From Thioflexithrix psekupsensis (GTDB taxonomy: Bacteria; Pseudomonadota; Gammaproteobacteria; Beggiatoales; Beggiatoaceae), in the NCBI RefSeq assembly GCF_002149925.1, contig NZ_MSLT01000023.1, positions 558,001-622,000 of the forward strand: a DNA stretch of 64,000 nucleotides, given 5' to 3'. The notes beneath the pieces are model-generated. The model worked only from the letters and a program-made list of their open reading frames with translations. It was not told where the DNA came from and did no database searches. The translations under genes were made by a program, and so were the position numbers. The stretch's first letter is position 1. Every line of letters begins with the position of its first letter. Positions 35,931 to 44,820 of the stretch are shown piece by piece.

Positions 35931-38900
35931 TTACTCCACAGGAAAACTCAATATTGCATCAATCTCCGCCATTAATGCAATCGTGCGTTTAATGGCAGCG
36001 AGAATGTAAAGATAATGGTTAATCTCATCAAAATTTAAGCGGTGTCCTTTGCGGTCTTTTAACCATTTTTGACACACTTGATAACCACCAATATAAAAAT
36101 GCCATACGTCTTCACTGATGCCATCAAAATATTGCTTGGCATTAATAAAAACTTGACCGTCTTTATAGACGATTTTATCCACCATATTATCGCCATCAAT
36201 AGGATAACCATTATCACCATCTAATGCCGCTTGCATTAAATGAATTTGTGCTAATTCATTTCCCAATTGCACCAATTGGCTAAACAATTCTCGATTGCTG
36301 GTTAAAGGCAAACGGGGGAAATCAATTTTTAAGAAACCCGCGTAACGTTCTCGATAAGTGGGGCTGTTGAGAATAGCGTAGATATAATTAAAAATATCTA
36401 ATGCGCCCATTGTTTCAATTAAATCGCCTTGATCTTCAGCGATAAAGAGCAGTTTTAATTGAGACTCTAATTGTTTTATTAATTGTGGAGAGAAATTAGC
36501 CGTTTTAGGTATAGTTTTAGATTCTCCATTGTAGTGTCCATTAATAAATTTATCTTTCTTAGAAGGATATAAATAAAGAGGGAAAACATAACTTCCACCC
36601 TTATTGCTTAAAGTGGTTCTAAAATCGACTAAAATATCGGACAGCAAAGCATGAGTAAAAATGCCTTCTGCTACTTGGCGAACAGAAATTAAACCGATGT
36701 TGTTTTCTCTCACAACATGTTCCATCACTCCACGGCGCGGTCTGCAAATAAAACCACAGTCATTACCTGTATAATAAGTGTATCTTTTATCAAAAGGACG
36801 ATATAAAATAGGTTGCACCAATTCTCTATTTAGCCCGCTGTCGATAATATCTTTTTGAGCCGTATTAACCTTCCAATCTCTGGCATCTTTACCCAAGTCA
36901 AATCGTTGTCTGGCTTTCTCCGTTTCTAATGTCGCAAATTCACGAATAATTTGCATCATTGCGTCAGGAGTATTTTGAACCGCTAATTTATCCCGTGCAG
37001 TGACAATACCTACCGAATTAATCGGCATCATTTCAGTAATTTTCCAGCCTGCTTCATACTCTTGTTTTAAATCGATATTTTGCGGCACAAACATATAAAA
37101 CGGCGCAGTCGGTTTAAGTTCCGTCCATTGCGTGCTGCTAATATCATGCGCATTCAAATAAGTATCTTTTGCCGCTCTATTTCCCCATAAATCGGCATGA
37201 AACACTTTAGCAGGACGTTGATATTCCTTTTTATGCTTAATAAAAATACCAATGCTCACGCCTTGCTGAATATCAAACACATTAACGTCTGGATTGCCTT
37301 CTGGCGTGCGTTCTCTTTTCTTACTATTACCGTGTAAATCTAATAAATAGATTTCGTTAAAATCCTGCATTAATGCTTGACGCATTCCACGAAAAGTGGG
37401 ATTGTCTAAATAACCATGATTAGTAATAAATCCTAAAACACCATAACCCGTTCTCACAATGCGCCAATGTGCAAAACGAATAAATTTGACATAATCATCA
37501 TTTAACCATTTTGGATTTCTTTCGCCTAATGGTTTGCCATCCACTTGAAAATAATTAGCCACCGCTGTTTCTTGAGAAAAACCTGTTAAAACGCCTTTTA
37601 ATAATTGCGTTATCCATTCACCAAAATTAGCCGAATGTCCAGAATAAGGTGGATTGCCTAAAATCACCATCACAGGCGCATCTTGCTTAATTGCATTAGC
37701 CGCCGCCGCTTCATTGGCAAGCCATTGCGCCATTAAAGTTTTTTGATCGCCGTGTGGTTCATCTAGGGTATTGGTCAGAAATAATCGCAGACGTTCGTTG
37801 CTTTGAAAATCATAACCATATTCTTTTAATAACAGACCTAATTTCATGTGCGCCACGGTATAAGGTGCCATTAATAATTCAAACCCATATACCCGCGGTA
37901 ATAAATGCTCAGACACATAACTAGACCACGCGCCTTTGACTTTAGCAAAACGCTCAAAGATTTTCATAATAACCGCATATAAAAAAGTGCCTGTTCCCGT
38001 CGCAGGATCAAGGATTTGCACTTTATGCACACCCGAATCTAAACGAGTATTGTCCGCTAAACCCTCTTTTAATTGGAATTGTTTTTTCAATATCAAATCC
38101 AATGAGCGCACAATATAATTCACTACTGATTCAGGTGTGTAATAAACTCCTCTCACTTCTCTTAATGCAGGATTATATTCCCGTAAAAAAGTTTCATAAA
38201 AATGCACAATCGGATCATTGCGTCCTGTGCGTTTGCTGAAATCTTCTAAAATCGCAGTAATATCAATGCGATTTAATACCGCAATTAAATGCTCCACTGC
38301 CCAAACCAATCGATCATCTAATTCAGAACCTGCAATTTGATTAAATAAATTGCGTAAAAAAGGATTGGTTTTTGGAACAAAAAAACCTGCGGTCATGCGA
38401 TTAAAAGTTTGCGTTGATTCAGTACTGCATTTAGCCGCAAATAAACCATAACAAATCGTTTGCGCGTACATATCGGCAAATTCAGAAGCGGTTAAATTAT
38501 CTAATAAAACTTCTCGAAAAGTCTCAAGTTGGGCTTGTAATAAGCCTTTATTCTTTTCTCTCAATTCATGTTGATAAGATTCTTCAATCACATGACAAAT
38601 TAACCGCGCAATTCTAGCCATTTTCTTAGCTAATTGCTCCGAATCCCGCAAAGTAGCAACACGAGAAGTACGGAATAATTCCATAAGCGGAGTTAAATCC
38701 GCATTTTCGATGGGAATTAAGCGATTATTATTTTTATCGAAATTTGCCAATTTAACCGTTAATTCCGTGCGCAATTCGCCTTCAGTAAACCAGCGGAATT
38801 CTAAATAATCGGTTAAAATTAAATTTGACAGCGAATCACGATAACGTTTTAATTGCTCTGATTCGGCTAATTTAACCAAATCTTCGCCTATATCTTTGGC

Positions 38901-39107
38901 TTCAATATGTCCAATCGGTTCTTCACCTTTGATAATTTCAAAATCAGGCGCACCACACGCAATGCGCGTGGCTTCGTGAACCACTTGGCAATCGAATAAT
39001 AACGTCTCTAATAAATGCTGCAATGCCATGCGATGGGTTAATTCTTTGGCTTTGCCAGTGGTTAAATTGGCTTGTAACTTTTCTAAATAAATTTCAATAG
39101 GAGTCAT
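35931..39107 (-). CDS. Single-chain restriction-modification enzyme, copy B (type ISP/IIG-like)
   Basis: A protein of 1058 residues, upstream partner of copy A, with the same nuclease (PD...EAK), methyltransferase (DPATGTGTF, NPPY) and specificity layout. The shared 2316-bp arm (36762-39077) shows one base difference that I could spot against copy A (synonymous, near 37927). The 437-bp arm (35931-36367) shows one (Arg for Cys in the KDRKGH segment). The N-terminal 15 residues differ (MTPIEIYLEK versus MTLIETYLAK). Both genes are full length with no frameshift, so both are probably functional with different DNA targets. A TATAAT on the minus strand at 39146-39151 is a candidate -10. Gene context: between ilvB and purD. 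Confidence 0.88.
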   Translation of the reverse strand: MTPIEIYLEKLQANLTTGKAKELTHRMALQHLLETLLFDCQVVHEATRIACGAPDFEIIKGEEPIGHIEAKDIGEDLVKLAESEQLKRYRDSLSNLILTDYLEFRWFTEGELRTELTVKLANFDKNNNRLIPIENADLTPLMELFRTSRVATLRDSEQLAKKMARIARLICHVIEESYQHELREKNKGLLQAQLETFREVLLDNLTASEFADMYAQTICYGLFAAKCSTESTQTFNRMTAGFFVPKTNPFLRNLFNQIAGSELDDRLVWAVEHLIAVLNRIDITAILEDFSKRTGRNDPIVHFYETFLREYNPALREVRGVYYTPESVVNYIVRSLDLILKKQFQLKEGLADNTRLDSGVHKVQILDPATGTGTFLYAVIMKIFERFAKVKGAWSSYVSEHLLPRVYGFELLMAPYTVAHMKLGLLLKEYGYDFQSNERLRLFLTNTLDEPHGDQKTLMAQWLANEAAAANAIKQDAPVMVILGNPPYSGHSANFGEWITQLLKGVLTGFSQETAVANYFQVDGKPLGERNPKWLNDDYVKFIRFAHWRIVRTGYGVLGFITNHGYLDNPTFRGMRQALMQDFNEIYLLDLHGNSKKRERTPEGNPDVNVFDIQQGVSIGIFIKHKKEYQRPAKVFHADLWGNRAAKDTYLNAHDISSTQWTELKPTAPFYMFVPQNIDLKQEYEAGWKITEMMPINSVGIVTARDKLAVQNTPDAMMQIIREFATLETEKARQRFDLGKDARDWKVNTAQKDIIDSGLNRELVQPILYRPFDKRYTYYTGNDCGFICRPRRGVMEHVVRENNIGLISVRQVAEGIFTHALLSDILVDFRTTLSNKGGSYVFPLYLYPSKKDKFINGHYNGESKTIPKTANFSPQLIKQLESQLKLLFIAEDQGDLIETMGALDIFNYIYAILNSPTYRERYAGFLKIDFPRLPLTSNRELFSQLVQLGNELAQIHLMQAALDGDNGYPIDGDNMVDKIVYKDGQVFINAKQYFDGISEDVWHFYIGGYQVCQKWLKDRKGHRLNFDEINHYLYILAAIKRTIALMAEIDAILSFPVE
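36368..36761 (-). other. Variable specificity cassette of R-M copy B
   Basis: A 394-bp counterpart of the copy A cassette, with sequence such as VMEHVVRENNIGLISVRQVA and FPLYLYPSKKDKF. The switch from identity to divergence is abrupt at both ends, as expected from recombination rather than gradual drift. Confidence 0.7.
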
Positions 39108-39145
39108 GGTGGAATTTGGGCTTCATGAAAAAAGGAAAAAGATAA

Positions 39146-39151
39146 ATTATA
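39146..39151 (-). promoter_or_regulatory. Candidate -10 element for the R-M gene pair
   Basis: A perfect TATAAT on the minus strand, 39 bp before the copy B start codon. No good -35 hexamer was seen at 17 nt (ATGGAT), so this is only a candidate. The remainder of the 254-bp gap 39108-39361 between the divergent R-M and purD genes is AT-rich, with no further gene recognised. Confidence 0.35.
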
Positions 39152-39361
39152 CAGGCAAAAAACAACATATCCATACGACTGATGTATTTTTTTATTCTCA
39201 CTTGAGAAACAAGAAAAAATTATTTTTATCGCTTTTTAATTTCTTTTTTTATGCCTCTTTACCCTGCCGTTATCAACCGTTAAAATTCAAGCTCAATAAG
39301 CCATTTCATTGGCAAACAAAAGATACTATTTTATTTCTCACCTATGGAGTGCTTAATCAAT

Positions 39362-40657
39362 ATGAAAATACTCATTATTGGCGGAGGTGGCCGTGAACAC
39401 GCACTGGCTTGGAAAATGGCGCAATCCCCTAAAGTACAACATGTTTACGTTGCGCCCGGCAACGCAGGAACGGCAATGGAGGAGCGTGTCAGCAATGTCG
39501 CCATTACCGCAAATCAGTTGGAAGCCTTACGTGATTTTGCTCAACAGCAAGCGATTGATTTAACAGTGGTTGGGCCGGAAGTACCGCTGGTTGCGGGAAT
39601 TGTAGACTTATTTCAAGCATCTGGATTACGCTGTTTCGGCCCAAGTCGGGCTGCGGCGCAATTGGAAGGATCAAAAGCGTTTACAAAAGATTTTTTAGCG
39701 CGTCACGGTATTCCTACTGCGGCTTACCAAACGTTTACCGATGTGGATTTAGCGGTGGCGTGGATTCAACAGCACGGCGCGCCGCTGGTGGTAAAAGCCG
39801 ATGGTTTGGCGGCGGGCAAAGGCGTAATCATTGCGCATACGGAACAGGAAGCCATCAGTGCAGTACAAGACATGTTAGCGGGTAATGTGTTTGGTGATGC
39901 GGGGCATCGCGTTGTATTAGAAGCGTTTTTAATGGGGGAAGAAGCCAGTTTTATTTGCATGGTTGATGGTGAACACATTTTGCCCATGGCCACCTCGCAA
40001 GATCACAAAGCCCGTGATGACGGTGATCAAGGGCCTAATACAGGTGGTATGGGGGCGTATTCGCCTGCGCCTGTGGTTACGCCAGAAATTCATGAACGTA
40101 TTTTAAAAGAGGTCATTGAACCGACAGTGCGCGGTATGGCGGCGGAAGGTAATCGTTATACTGGATTTTTGTATGCGGGAGTGATGATCGATGCGACGGG
40201 AACACCTTATGTTTTAGAGTACAATTGTCGTTTTGGCGATCCTGAAACGCAACCAATCATGTTACGTTTAAATGCTGATTTGGTTGAATTGTGTTTCGCG
40301 GCATTGGAGGGGAAACTGGATCAAGTGCAAGCCGTTTGGGATACGCGAGCGGCATTAGGTGTGGTCATGGCAGCGGGCGGTTATCCCAATCAATACGCCA
40401 GTGGCGCACCCATCGAGGGATTGACCGAAGGTGATACACCAGATTGTAAAGTATTTCATGCAGGAACGGCGATTACGCCCATAGGAGATGTGGTGACAGC
40501 GGGAGGTCGTGTATTATGTGTGTGCGCCTTAGGAGAATCGGTGGCCGCAGCACAACAGCGCGCTTATGCGCGAATTCAACAGATTCATTGGACTGATGCG
40601 TATTATCGCAAAGACATTGGCTATCGTGCTGTAGCGCGTGAACGCGCTTCAAAATAA
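39362..40657 (+). CDS. purD: Phosphoribosylamine-glycine ligase (GAR synthetase)
   Basis: The second step of purine synthesis, ATP-grasp family. The ATG at 39362 gives 431 residues (E. coli 429) and the family start MKILIIGGGGREHALAWKM. An ATG at 39344 would add six atypical residues. Also seen: GPEVPLVAGIVD, VVKADGLAAGKGV, EEASFICMVDG, SQDHKARDDGDQGPNTGGMGAYSP (in part) and EYNCRFGDPETQPI with metal ligands. It is monocistronic as far as can be seen; purH is not adjacent. Confidence 0.97.
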   Translation: MKILIIGGGGREHALAWKMAQSPKVQHVYVAPGNAGTAMEERVSNVAITANQLEALRDFAQQQAIDLTVVGPEVPLVAGIVDLFQASGLRCFGPSRAAAQLEGSKAFTKDFLARHGIPTAAYQTFTDVDLAVAWIQQHGAPLVVKADGLAAGKGVIIAHTEQEAISAVQDMLAGNVFGDAGHRVVLEAFLMGEEASFICMVDGEHILPMATSQDHKARDDGDQGPNTGGMGAYSPAPVVTPEIHERILKEVIEPTVRGMAAEGNRYTGFLYAGVMIDATGTPYVLEYNCRFGDPETQPIMLRLNADLVELCFAALEGKLDQVQAVWDTRAALGVVMAAGGYPNQYASGAPIEGLTEGDTPDCKVFHAGTAITPIGDVVTAGGRVLCVCALGESVAAAQQRAYARIQQIHWTDAYYRKDIGYRAVARERASK

Positions 40658-40676
40658 AAAATAGTTGAATCAACAA

Positions 40677-40779
40677 GATAGCTAAATTAACGGTGCGCCA
40701 GCGTGCAACCGTCACCTGACGCACCTACCGTGTTCAGATTGGGTAGGAACAACCTGATCACACGGTTAATTCAGCTATC
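40677..40779. repeat. 103-bp inverted-repeat element between purD and dgkA
   Basis: The outer arms 40677-40691 and 40765-40779 are inverted (14 of 15, GATAGCTAAATTAAC against GATAGCTGAATTAAC). Inside, GGTGCG (40692-40697) pairs with CGCACC (40720-40725), and TACC (40726-40729) can pair with GGTA (40742-40745). This could be a MITE-like element or a folded RNA; no clear target duplication was found at its ends. Confidence 0.55.
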
Positions 40780-40886
40780 GCAAAAATGATACCAAAAATC
40801 ATTAGAATGTACCATTGGCTTTTTTCTGTCAGCATTTTTTTGCTGACTGTTAAAAAAACTCACCACCACTTTTGAGATTGTTAATT

Positions 40887-41279
40887 ATGCAAAATAAATT
40901 TTTAGGAACAGGGCAGGCGGGATTTCATCCTTTACGCAAAATTAAAGTGATTATTTCTGGGTTATATTTCGCGGTTATTACTGATTTTAGTGTGGCTTAT
41001 AAGTTGGTGCTGTCTATTTTGTTTTTAATCGCGGCATTTTATTTACGGCGATGGGTTGATTTTGAGATTTTATTATTAGCCACTGCATTGGTATTGATGG
41101 CAGAAATGTTTAATACGACTGTGGAGGCTTTGTGTGATTTTGTCGAGACGCAACACAATGAAAAAATAAGAATTATCAAGGACATTGCGGCTGCGGCAAC
41201 GGGAGTTGCCATATTGGTTTGGTTTGTTGTGTTGTCGATAGAATTGCTGCGTTTATGGCGTTTTTTTATCGATTCGTAA
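40887..41279 (+). CDS. dgkA: Diacylglycerol kinase (DgkA family)
   Basis: A small integral membrane kinase (130 residues) that recycles diacylglycerol to phosphatidic acid. The N-terminal GQAGFHPLRKIKVIISGLYFAV and three hydrophobic spans are seen. The catalytic segment AEMFNTTVEALCDFV.....NEKIRIIKDIAAAA matches the E..N..IE...D..............KD...A pattern of DgkA. ATG 40887 is chosen over TTG 40872. It is slightly longer at the C-terminus than E. coli DgkA (122). Confidence 0.88.
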   Translation: MQNKFLGTGQAGFHPLRKIKVIISGLYFAVITDFSVAYKLVLSILFLIAAFYLRRWVDFEILLLATALVLMAEMFNTTVEALCDFVETQHNEKIRIIKDIAAAATGVAILVWFVVLSIELLRLWRFFIDS

Positions 41280-41288
41280 TAGTTTAAA

Positions 41289-41350
41289 TCTGAATCTGAA
41301 TTTTTAAAAATTCATCTGAAAATTTAAAGTCAGATAGATTCAGATTCAGA
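41289..41350. terminator. AATCAGA-type hairpin between convergent dgkA and M16 genes
   Basis: TCTGAATCTGAA (41289-41300) and TTCAGATTCAGA (41339-41350) are perfect 12-bp inverted copies. They enclose a second small palindrome TTTTTAAAAA. It sits between two converging genes, so it may terminate both. It shares its word with the repeats at 56322 and 62308. Confidence 0.5.
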
Positions 41351-41372
41351 GTGACATTAGATAAATAGTTTT

Positions 41373-42704
41373 CTATTCTTTTATCTTTTCATTGGGATTA
41401 TTTTTCCCGCCCACCGTCACCACCACCCAATTTTCAGGCGTTAAACGCGACCGCATGGCTTCGTACACTTGTTCAGGTGTCACTGCGTCAACCCGCGCAT
41501 TAAAATGTTGTAAATGATCTAAGCCAATTCCTTCATAAAAACCAATTACGGTTAAATAATTGATAATCTTAGCATTACTGTTAATGCGCGAAGGAAATCC
41601 ACCTGTAATATTTCGTTTAATGGCCGCCAAACGCTCGGCATCTGGAGCGTGTGCAACAAAATCTCTTATGGTTTGTTGCATAATGGCTAAGGTGGTTTCG
41701 GCTTGGTCGTTGCGGGTTTGGGCGGTTGCTGCGAATAAACCTTTTTCCCGTAAAGCTGAAATACTGCTATACGTACTGTATGCCAAACCACGCTGTTCCC
41801 GCACCGCTTGCATCAACAGCGAGCGAAAACTGCTGCCGCCCAGCAGATGATTGCCCACAAATAAGGGAAAATAATACTCGTCAGATCGAGTCATACCCGG
41901 TTGACCGATAAAAATATGCGTCTGTTGACTGGGAAAATCGATATGAATACGTTGTGGAGTCGTCAAAGCTGGCACGGGAGGCAAAGCGGCTGCCTTTTCA
42001 CCTTTGGGGAAAGATTGCGTGATTTTATTTGCTAAATCAATCGCTTGGCTTTTCGACATCGCACCGACAATGGCCACTTGGGCATTCTCAACGACGTAAT
42101 ATCGCTTGTAAAATGTCTTAATTATTTCAGGTGTCAGTTGATTGACAGTGTCCAACGTGCCTGTAGTCGGATTGGCGTAAGGGTGATCACCAAACACTGA
42201 ATAATACAAAGCACGTTCGCCCAAATAACTGGGATTTTGCTGCTCATAAGTCAATTCGCTGATCAATTGTTGCCGTAAACGTTGCCCATCACTGTCTGCA
42301 AAACGAGGCTGAGTCAATATCTCAGCAAACAAATTTGTTGAGGCTGACAACAGTTTGTCTTCTGTCAAGCTGCGCAAATGAAACACAGCCATGTCTTGAT
42401 CGATACTGTTACTGTAGTTCGATCCCCAATCGGCAAATTGTTCTGCGATGGCATCTGCATCATGTTTCGTCGTACCTTCACCCAGCCAATTGGAAGTTAA
42501 GTAAGCCGTGCCAGAAATGTCATCGCGTGCGCTGCCTGCGTCAAACGCCACTTGAATATCCACCATTGGAATTTCAGGTGCCACCGCAAAATACACCGCT
42601 ACGCCATTATCTGTACGCCAATGCTCAATCGTGGGTAAAGCCAACCCGCTGCTAGAATAAAGCAATGTCATTAAAAACGCATTGATAATCAAATAAATAC
42701 GCAT
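41373..42704 (-). CDS. M16-family peptidase homologue lacking the zinc motif
   Basis: A 443-residue periplasmic protein with a signal peptide (IINAFLMTLLYSSSGLALP). The fold follows M16 proteases, but at the HxxEH position it reads SGTAYLTSNWLGEGT, so both His and the Glu are absent. The substrate-binding R/Y motif is retained (EQRGLAYSTYSS). In known bacterial M16 pairs one subunit has the zinc site and the other the R/Y motif. This gene begins 3 bp after its catalytic partner's stop, so a heterodimer is likely. Confidence 0.85.
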   Translation of the reverse strand: MRIYLIINAFLMTLLYSSSGLALPTIEHWRTDNGVAVYFAVAPEIPMVDIQVAFDAGSARDDISGTAYLTSNWLGEGTTKHDADAIAEQFADWGSNYSNSIDQDMAVFHLRSLTEDKLLSASTNLFAEILTQPRFADSDGQRLRQQLISELTYEQQNPSYLGERALYYSVFGDHPYANPTTGTLDTVNQLTPEIIKTFYKRYYVVENAQVAIVGAMSKSQAIDLANKITQSFPKGEKAAALPPVPALTTPQRIHIDFPSQQTHIFIGQPGMTRSDEYYFPLFVGNHLLGGSSFRSLLMQAVREQRGLAYSTYSSISALREKGLFAATAQTRNDQAETTLAIMQQTIRDFVAHAPDAERLAAIKRNITGGFPSRINSNAKIINYLTVIGFYEGIGLDHLQHFNARVDAVTPEQVYEAMRSRLTPENWVVVTVGGKNNPNEKIKE

Positions 42705-42707
42705 ATT

Positions 42708-44075
42708 TTACTCTCCTACCGTCGAGGTGGTTGAAGCCATCGCTTGGGGTTCTAAATAGCCCACGGTTAAAAGATCGTCTTGCAAATAACGCAAAGCTAC
42801 CGACTGAATTTGCTCTGGCGTAATTTCCGCAATGCGTGCCAAATAAGTATCCAATAACTGCCAATTTAAACCCGCATTATGAATCATTCCCAAGCGCATG
42901 GCTTGGTAAAATAACGAATCTTGACTATAAATTTCTTGGGCGCGTAATTGTGTTTTCACACGATTTAATTCTTCTGTACTGACCAATTCATTATGTAGGC
43001 GATTAATTTCTTGAGCAATGGCTTTTTCTAAATCAAATACCGAATATTTTTCAGTGGGGGCGGCGGAAATATTAAACAAAGTATGATAGCGATTTAAAGG
43101 ATCATAATTAACACTGACATAAGTCGCTATTTCTTGTCCGCGCACTAATGATTTAGGCAAGCGAGAACTGTCATTTCCATCTAAAATATTCGCCAGTAAA
43201 ATTAAAGCATAAATTTCCCAATCTTTGCTTTCTTCTATAACGACCAATGAAGGCACTTGATAAAGCAAACTTAACACAGGCATTTTAGCAGGTAATTTAA
43301 CCGTCATTTGTTTTTTGCCACGCTGTGACAATTCGTCACGTTTTTTCAGTGTTAAGGGCGTGTCATTGGTGGCGGGAATATCGCCGAAATAACGCACCGC
43401 TAATTCATGCACTTCCTCTGGCTGCACATCGCCCACCACGACTAATGTGGCGTGATTAGGCGCGTACCAATGTTGATACCATAATAATAAATCTGCCCGT
43501 TGATACTGCTCAATATCGCTGCGCCAACCAATAATTGGATCACGATAAGGACTGGTCATTAATGCGGTGGCTTTTAATCGTTCACTAAATGCGGCCGTTG
43601 GGTTATCATCCACGCGCTGACTGCGTTCTTCTAATATCACTTGACGCTCTTTCATTAATTCTTCTTCAAGCAATAATAAATTCTGCATTCGATCTGCTTC
43701 TAATTCAAAATGCAAAGCCAAACGCGAGTTTTCTAATTCGGCATAATAAGCCGTATAATCATAACTGGTAAACGCATTTTCTGTTGCGCCATTTTCTGAT
43801 AATAAGCGGGAATATTCGCCAGGTCCATAACGGGTTGTGCCTTTGAACATTAAATGTTCTAACATGTGGGATAATCCCGTTTGTCCTGTGAGTTCATCAC
43901 TGGCTCCCACTCGATACCATATTTGGCTGACCACCATAGGGCTGCGGCGATCTACTTTAACCAATACTTGCAAACCATTTTCAAGGGTATAATGATGCAC
44001 GGCATTTTCTGCATTAACCGAAAAAGCAAAGCCAACATTAAGCAAAAAAATAGCAATCATGAATAGAATTTTCAT
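42708..44075 (-). CDS. M16-family zinc protease (catalytic subunit)
   Basis: A 455-residue protein with a signal peptide (MKILFMIAIFLLNVGFAFS). ATG 44075 is chosen because TGAGGAA lies 8 nt upstream; an earlier in-frame start at 44120 would bury the signal peptide and overlap the next gene. The zinc motif is intact (GLSHMLEHLMFKGT), with the distal Glu in LMKERQVILEERSQR. A periplasmic pitrilysin/PqqL-like peptidase is the likely role, working with the zinc-less subunit downstream. Substrate is unknown. Confidence 0.9.
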   Translation of the reverse strand: MKILFMIAIFLLNVGFAFSVNAENAVHHYTLENGLQVLVKVDRRSPMVVSQIWYRVGASDELTGQTGLSHMLEHLMFKGTTRYGPGEYSRLLSENGATENAFTSYDYTAYYAELENSRLALHFELEADRMQNLLLLEEELMKERQVILEERSQRVDDNPTAAFSERLKATALMTSPYRDPIIGWRSDIEQYQRADLLLWYQHWYAPNHATLVVVGDVQPEEVHELAVRYFGDIPATNDTPLTLKKRDELSQRGKKQMTVKLPAKMPVLSLLYQVPSLVVIEESKDWEIYALILLANILDGNDSSRLPKSLVRGQEIATYVSVNYDPLNRYHTLFNISAAPTEKYSVFDLEKAIAQEINRLHNELVSTEELNRVKTQLRAQEIYSQDSLFYQAMRLGMIHNAGLNWQLLDTYLARIAEITPEQIQSVALRYLQDDLLTVGYLEPQAMASTTSTVGE

Positions 44076-44104
44076 GCCCAATTCCTCAAAGTGATAAAGC
44101 AAAA

Positions 44105-44713
44105 TTATTGCGCTTTCCAAGTCAGCACATAAGCAGGCGGAATATTATTAAACATCACCTGACTGCGATGATGCGTAAAAAATAATTCGTCCATAGCATG
44201 ACGAAAACGCACCGCCGAAGGCAAAGCATAAGCATGAACATATTGGAATGTTCTAAACACGCTACCCGAAGCCATTAATTGAGCCACATTATTAATAATA
44301 TTATCTTGCGTTTGACGGCGAAAACTGGCGAAAGGTAAGCCTGAAATAATGACACTGGGTAATTTTAATTCAGTGTGTTGATATAATTGCACAGCTTGTT
44401 CGGCATTACCTTCAATAAAATGCAAATCAGGAAATTCTCTTTTTAATAAAAGAACAAAACGCGGCTCTAATTCAATCCCTAAATAATGCTGCGGATTGGG
44501 CAATGCCGAGCGAATAAACGACGTAAAAGCCCCGGTACCAGGGCCTAATTCCAGCACCGTATCCTCATCGCGCAAGGTCAAATTGTGCAGCATGGCCTTG
44601 GCTAAATTGGGCGAGCTAGGCGCAATAGCCCCCACGGTGAGCGGATTGCAAACAAATTCTCGTAAAAAACTTAATGTACCGCGATGTTTTTTGTTGATAA
44701 AATGATTTATCAT
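44105..44713 (-). CDS. Class I SAM-dependent methyltransferase (phospholipid N-methyltransferase-like)
   Basis: About 202 residues from ATG 44713 (ATG 44755 would add 14). The start FLREFVCNPLTVGAIAPSSPNLAKAML is the signature of PmtA-like/rRNA-dimethylase-related enzymes, followed by the SAM site VLELGPGTGAFT and IELEPRF. SGLPFASFRR sits at the catalytic motif. Substrates in the family are phosphatidylethanolamine or other lipids; the present one is inferred. It lies just upstream of the M16 pair on the same strand. Confidence 0.7.
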   Translation of the reverse strand: MINHFINKKHRGTLSFLREFVCNPLTVGAIAPSSPNLAKAMLHNLTLRDEDTVLELGPGTGAFTSFIRSALPNPQHYLGIELEPRFVLLLKREFPDLHFIEGNAEQAVQLYQHTELKLPSVIISGLPFASFRRQTQDNIINNVAQLMASGSVFRTFQYVHAYALPSAVRFRHAMDELFFTHHRSQVMFNNIPPAYVLTWKAQ

Positions 44714-44820
44714 TCTTATTACCCAACTACTTATAATAGATATTATGATGTGCATGTATTAAAAATTAGCACTGTTTTTTTAAAGTGAAATGACAGTTTA
44801 AAAACACTGTTATTTCCAAA

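Larger units (their letters stand above)
32738..39077. repeat. Tandem direct duplication of the R-M gene
   Basis: Direct repeat arms: 32738-33174 matches 35931-36367 (437 bp), and 33566-35881 matches 36762-39077 (2316 bp). Each pair has one mismatch noticed by eye. The identity even includes a few bases past the stop codon (TAAAAAATTACTCC), showing that the duplicated unit covered the gene end. Confidence 0.92.

Noticed and set aside
32738-39107. Tandem R-M copies as an assembly duplication error
   Set aside because: The two copies carry different 391/394-bp cassettes, different first 15 codons and a unique 19-bp spacer, so they are not a simple duplicated contig. A mis-join cannot be fully excluded without reads.
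39106-39396. Open frame of 96 codons upstream of purD
   Set aside because: It is AT-rich, low-complexity in composition, overlaps the purD start, and has no recognisable domain or ribosome site.
40677-40779. Riboswitch controlling purD or dgkA
   Set aside because: It lies downstream of purD and more than 100 bp before dgkA, and no known riboswitch core was recognised. Kept only as an unassigned inverted-repeat element.
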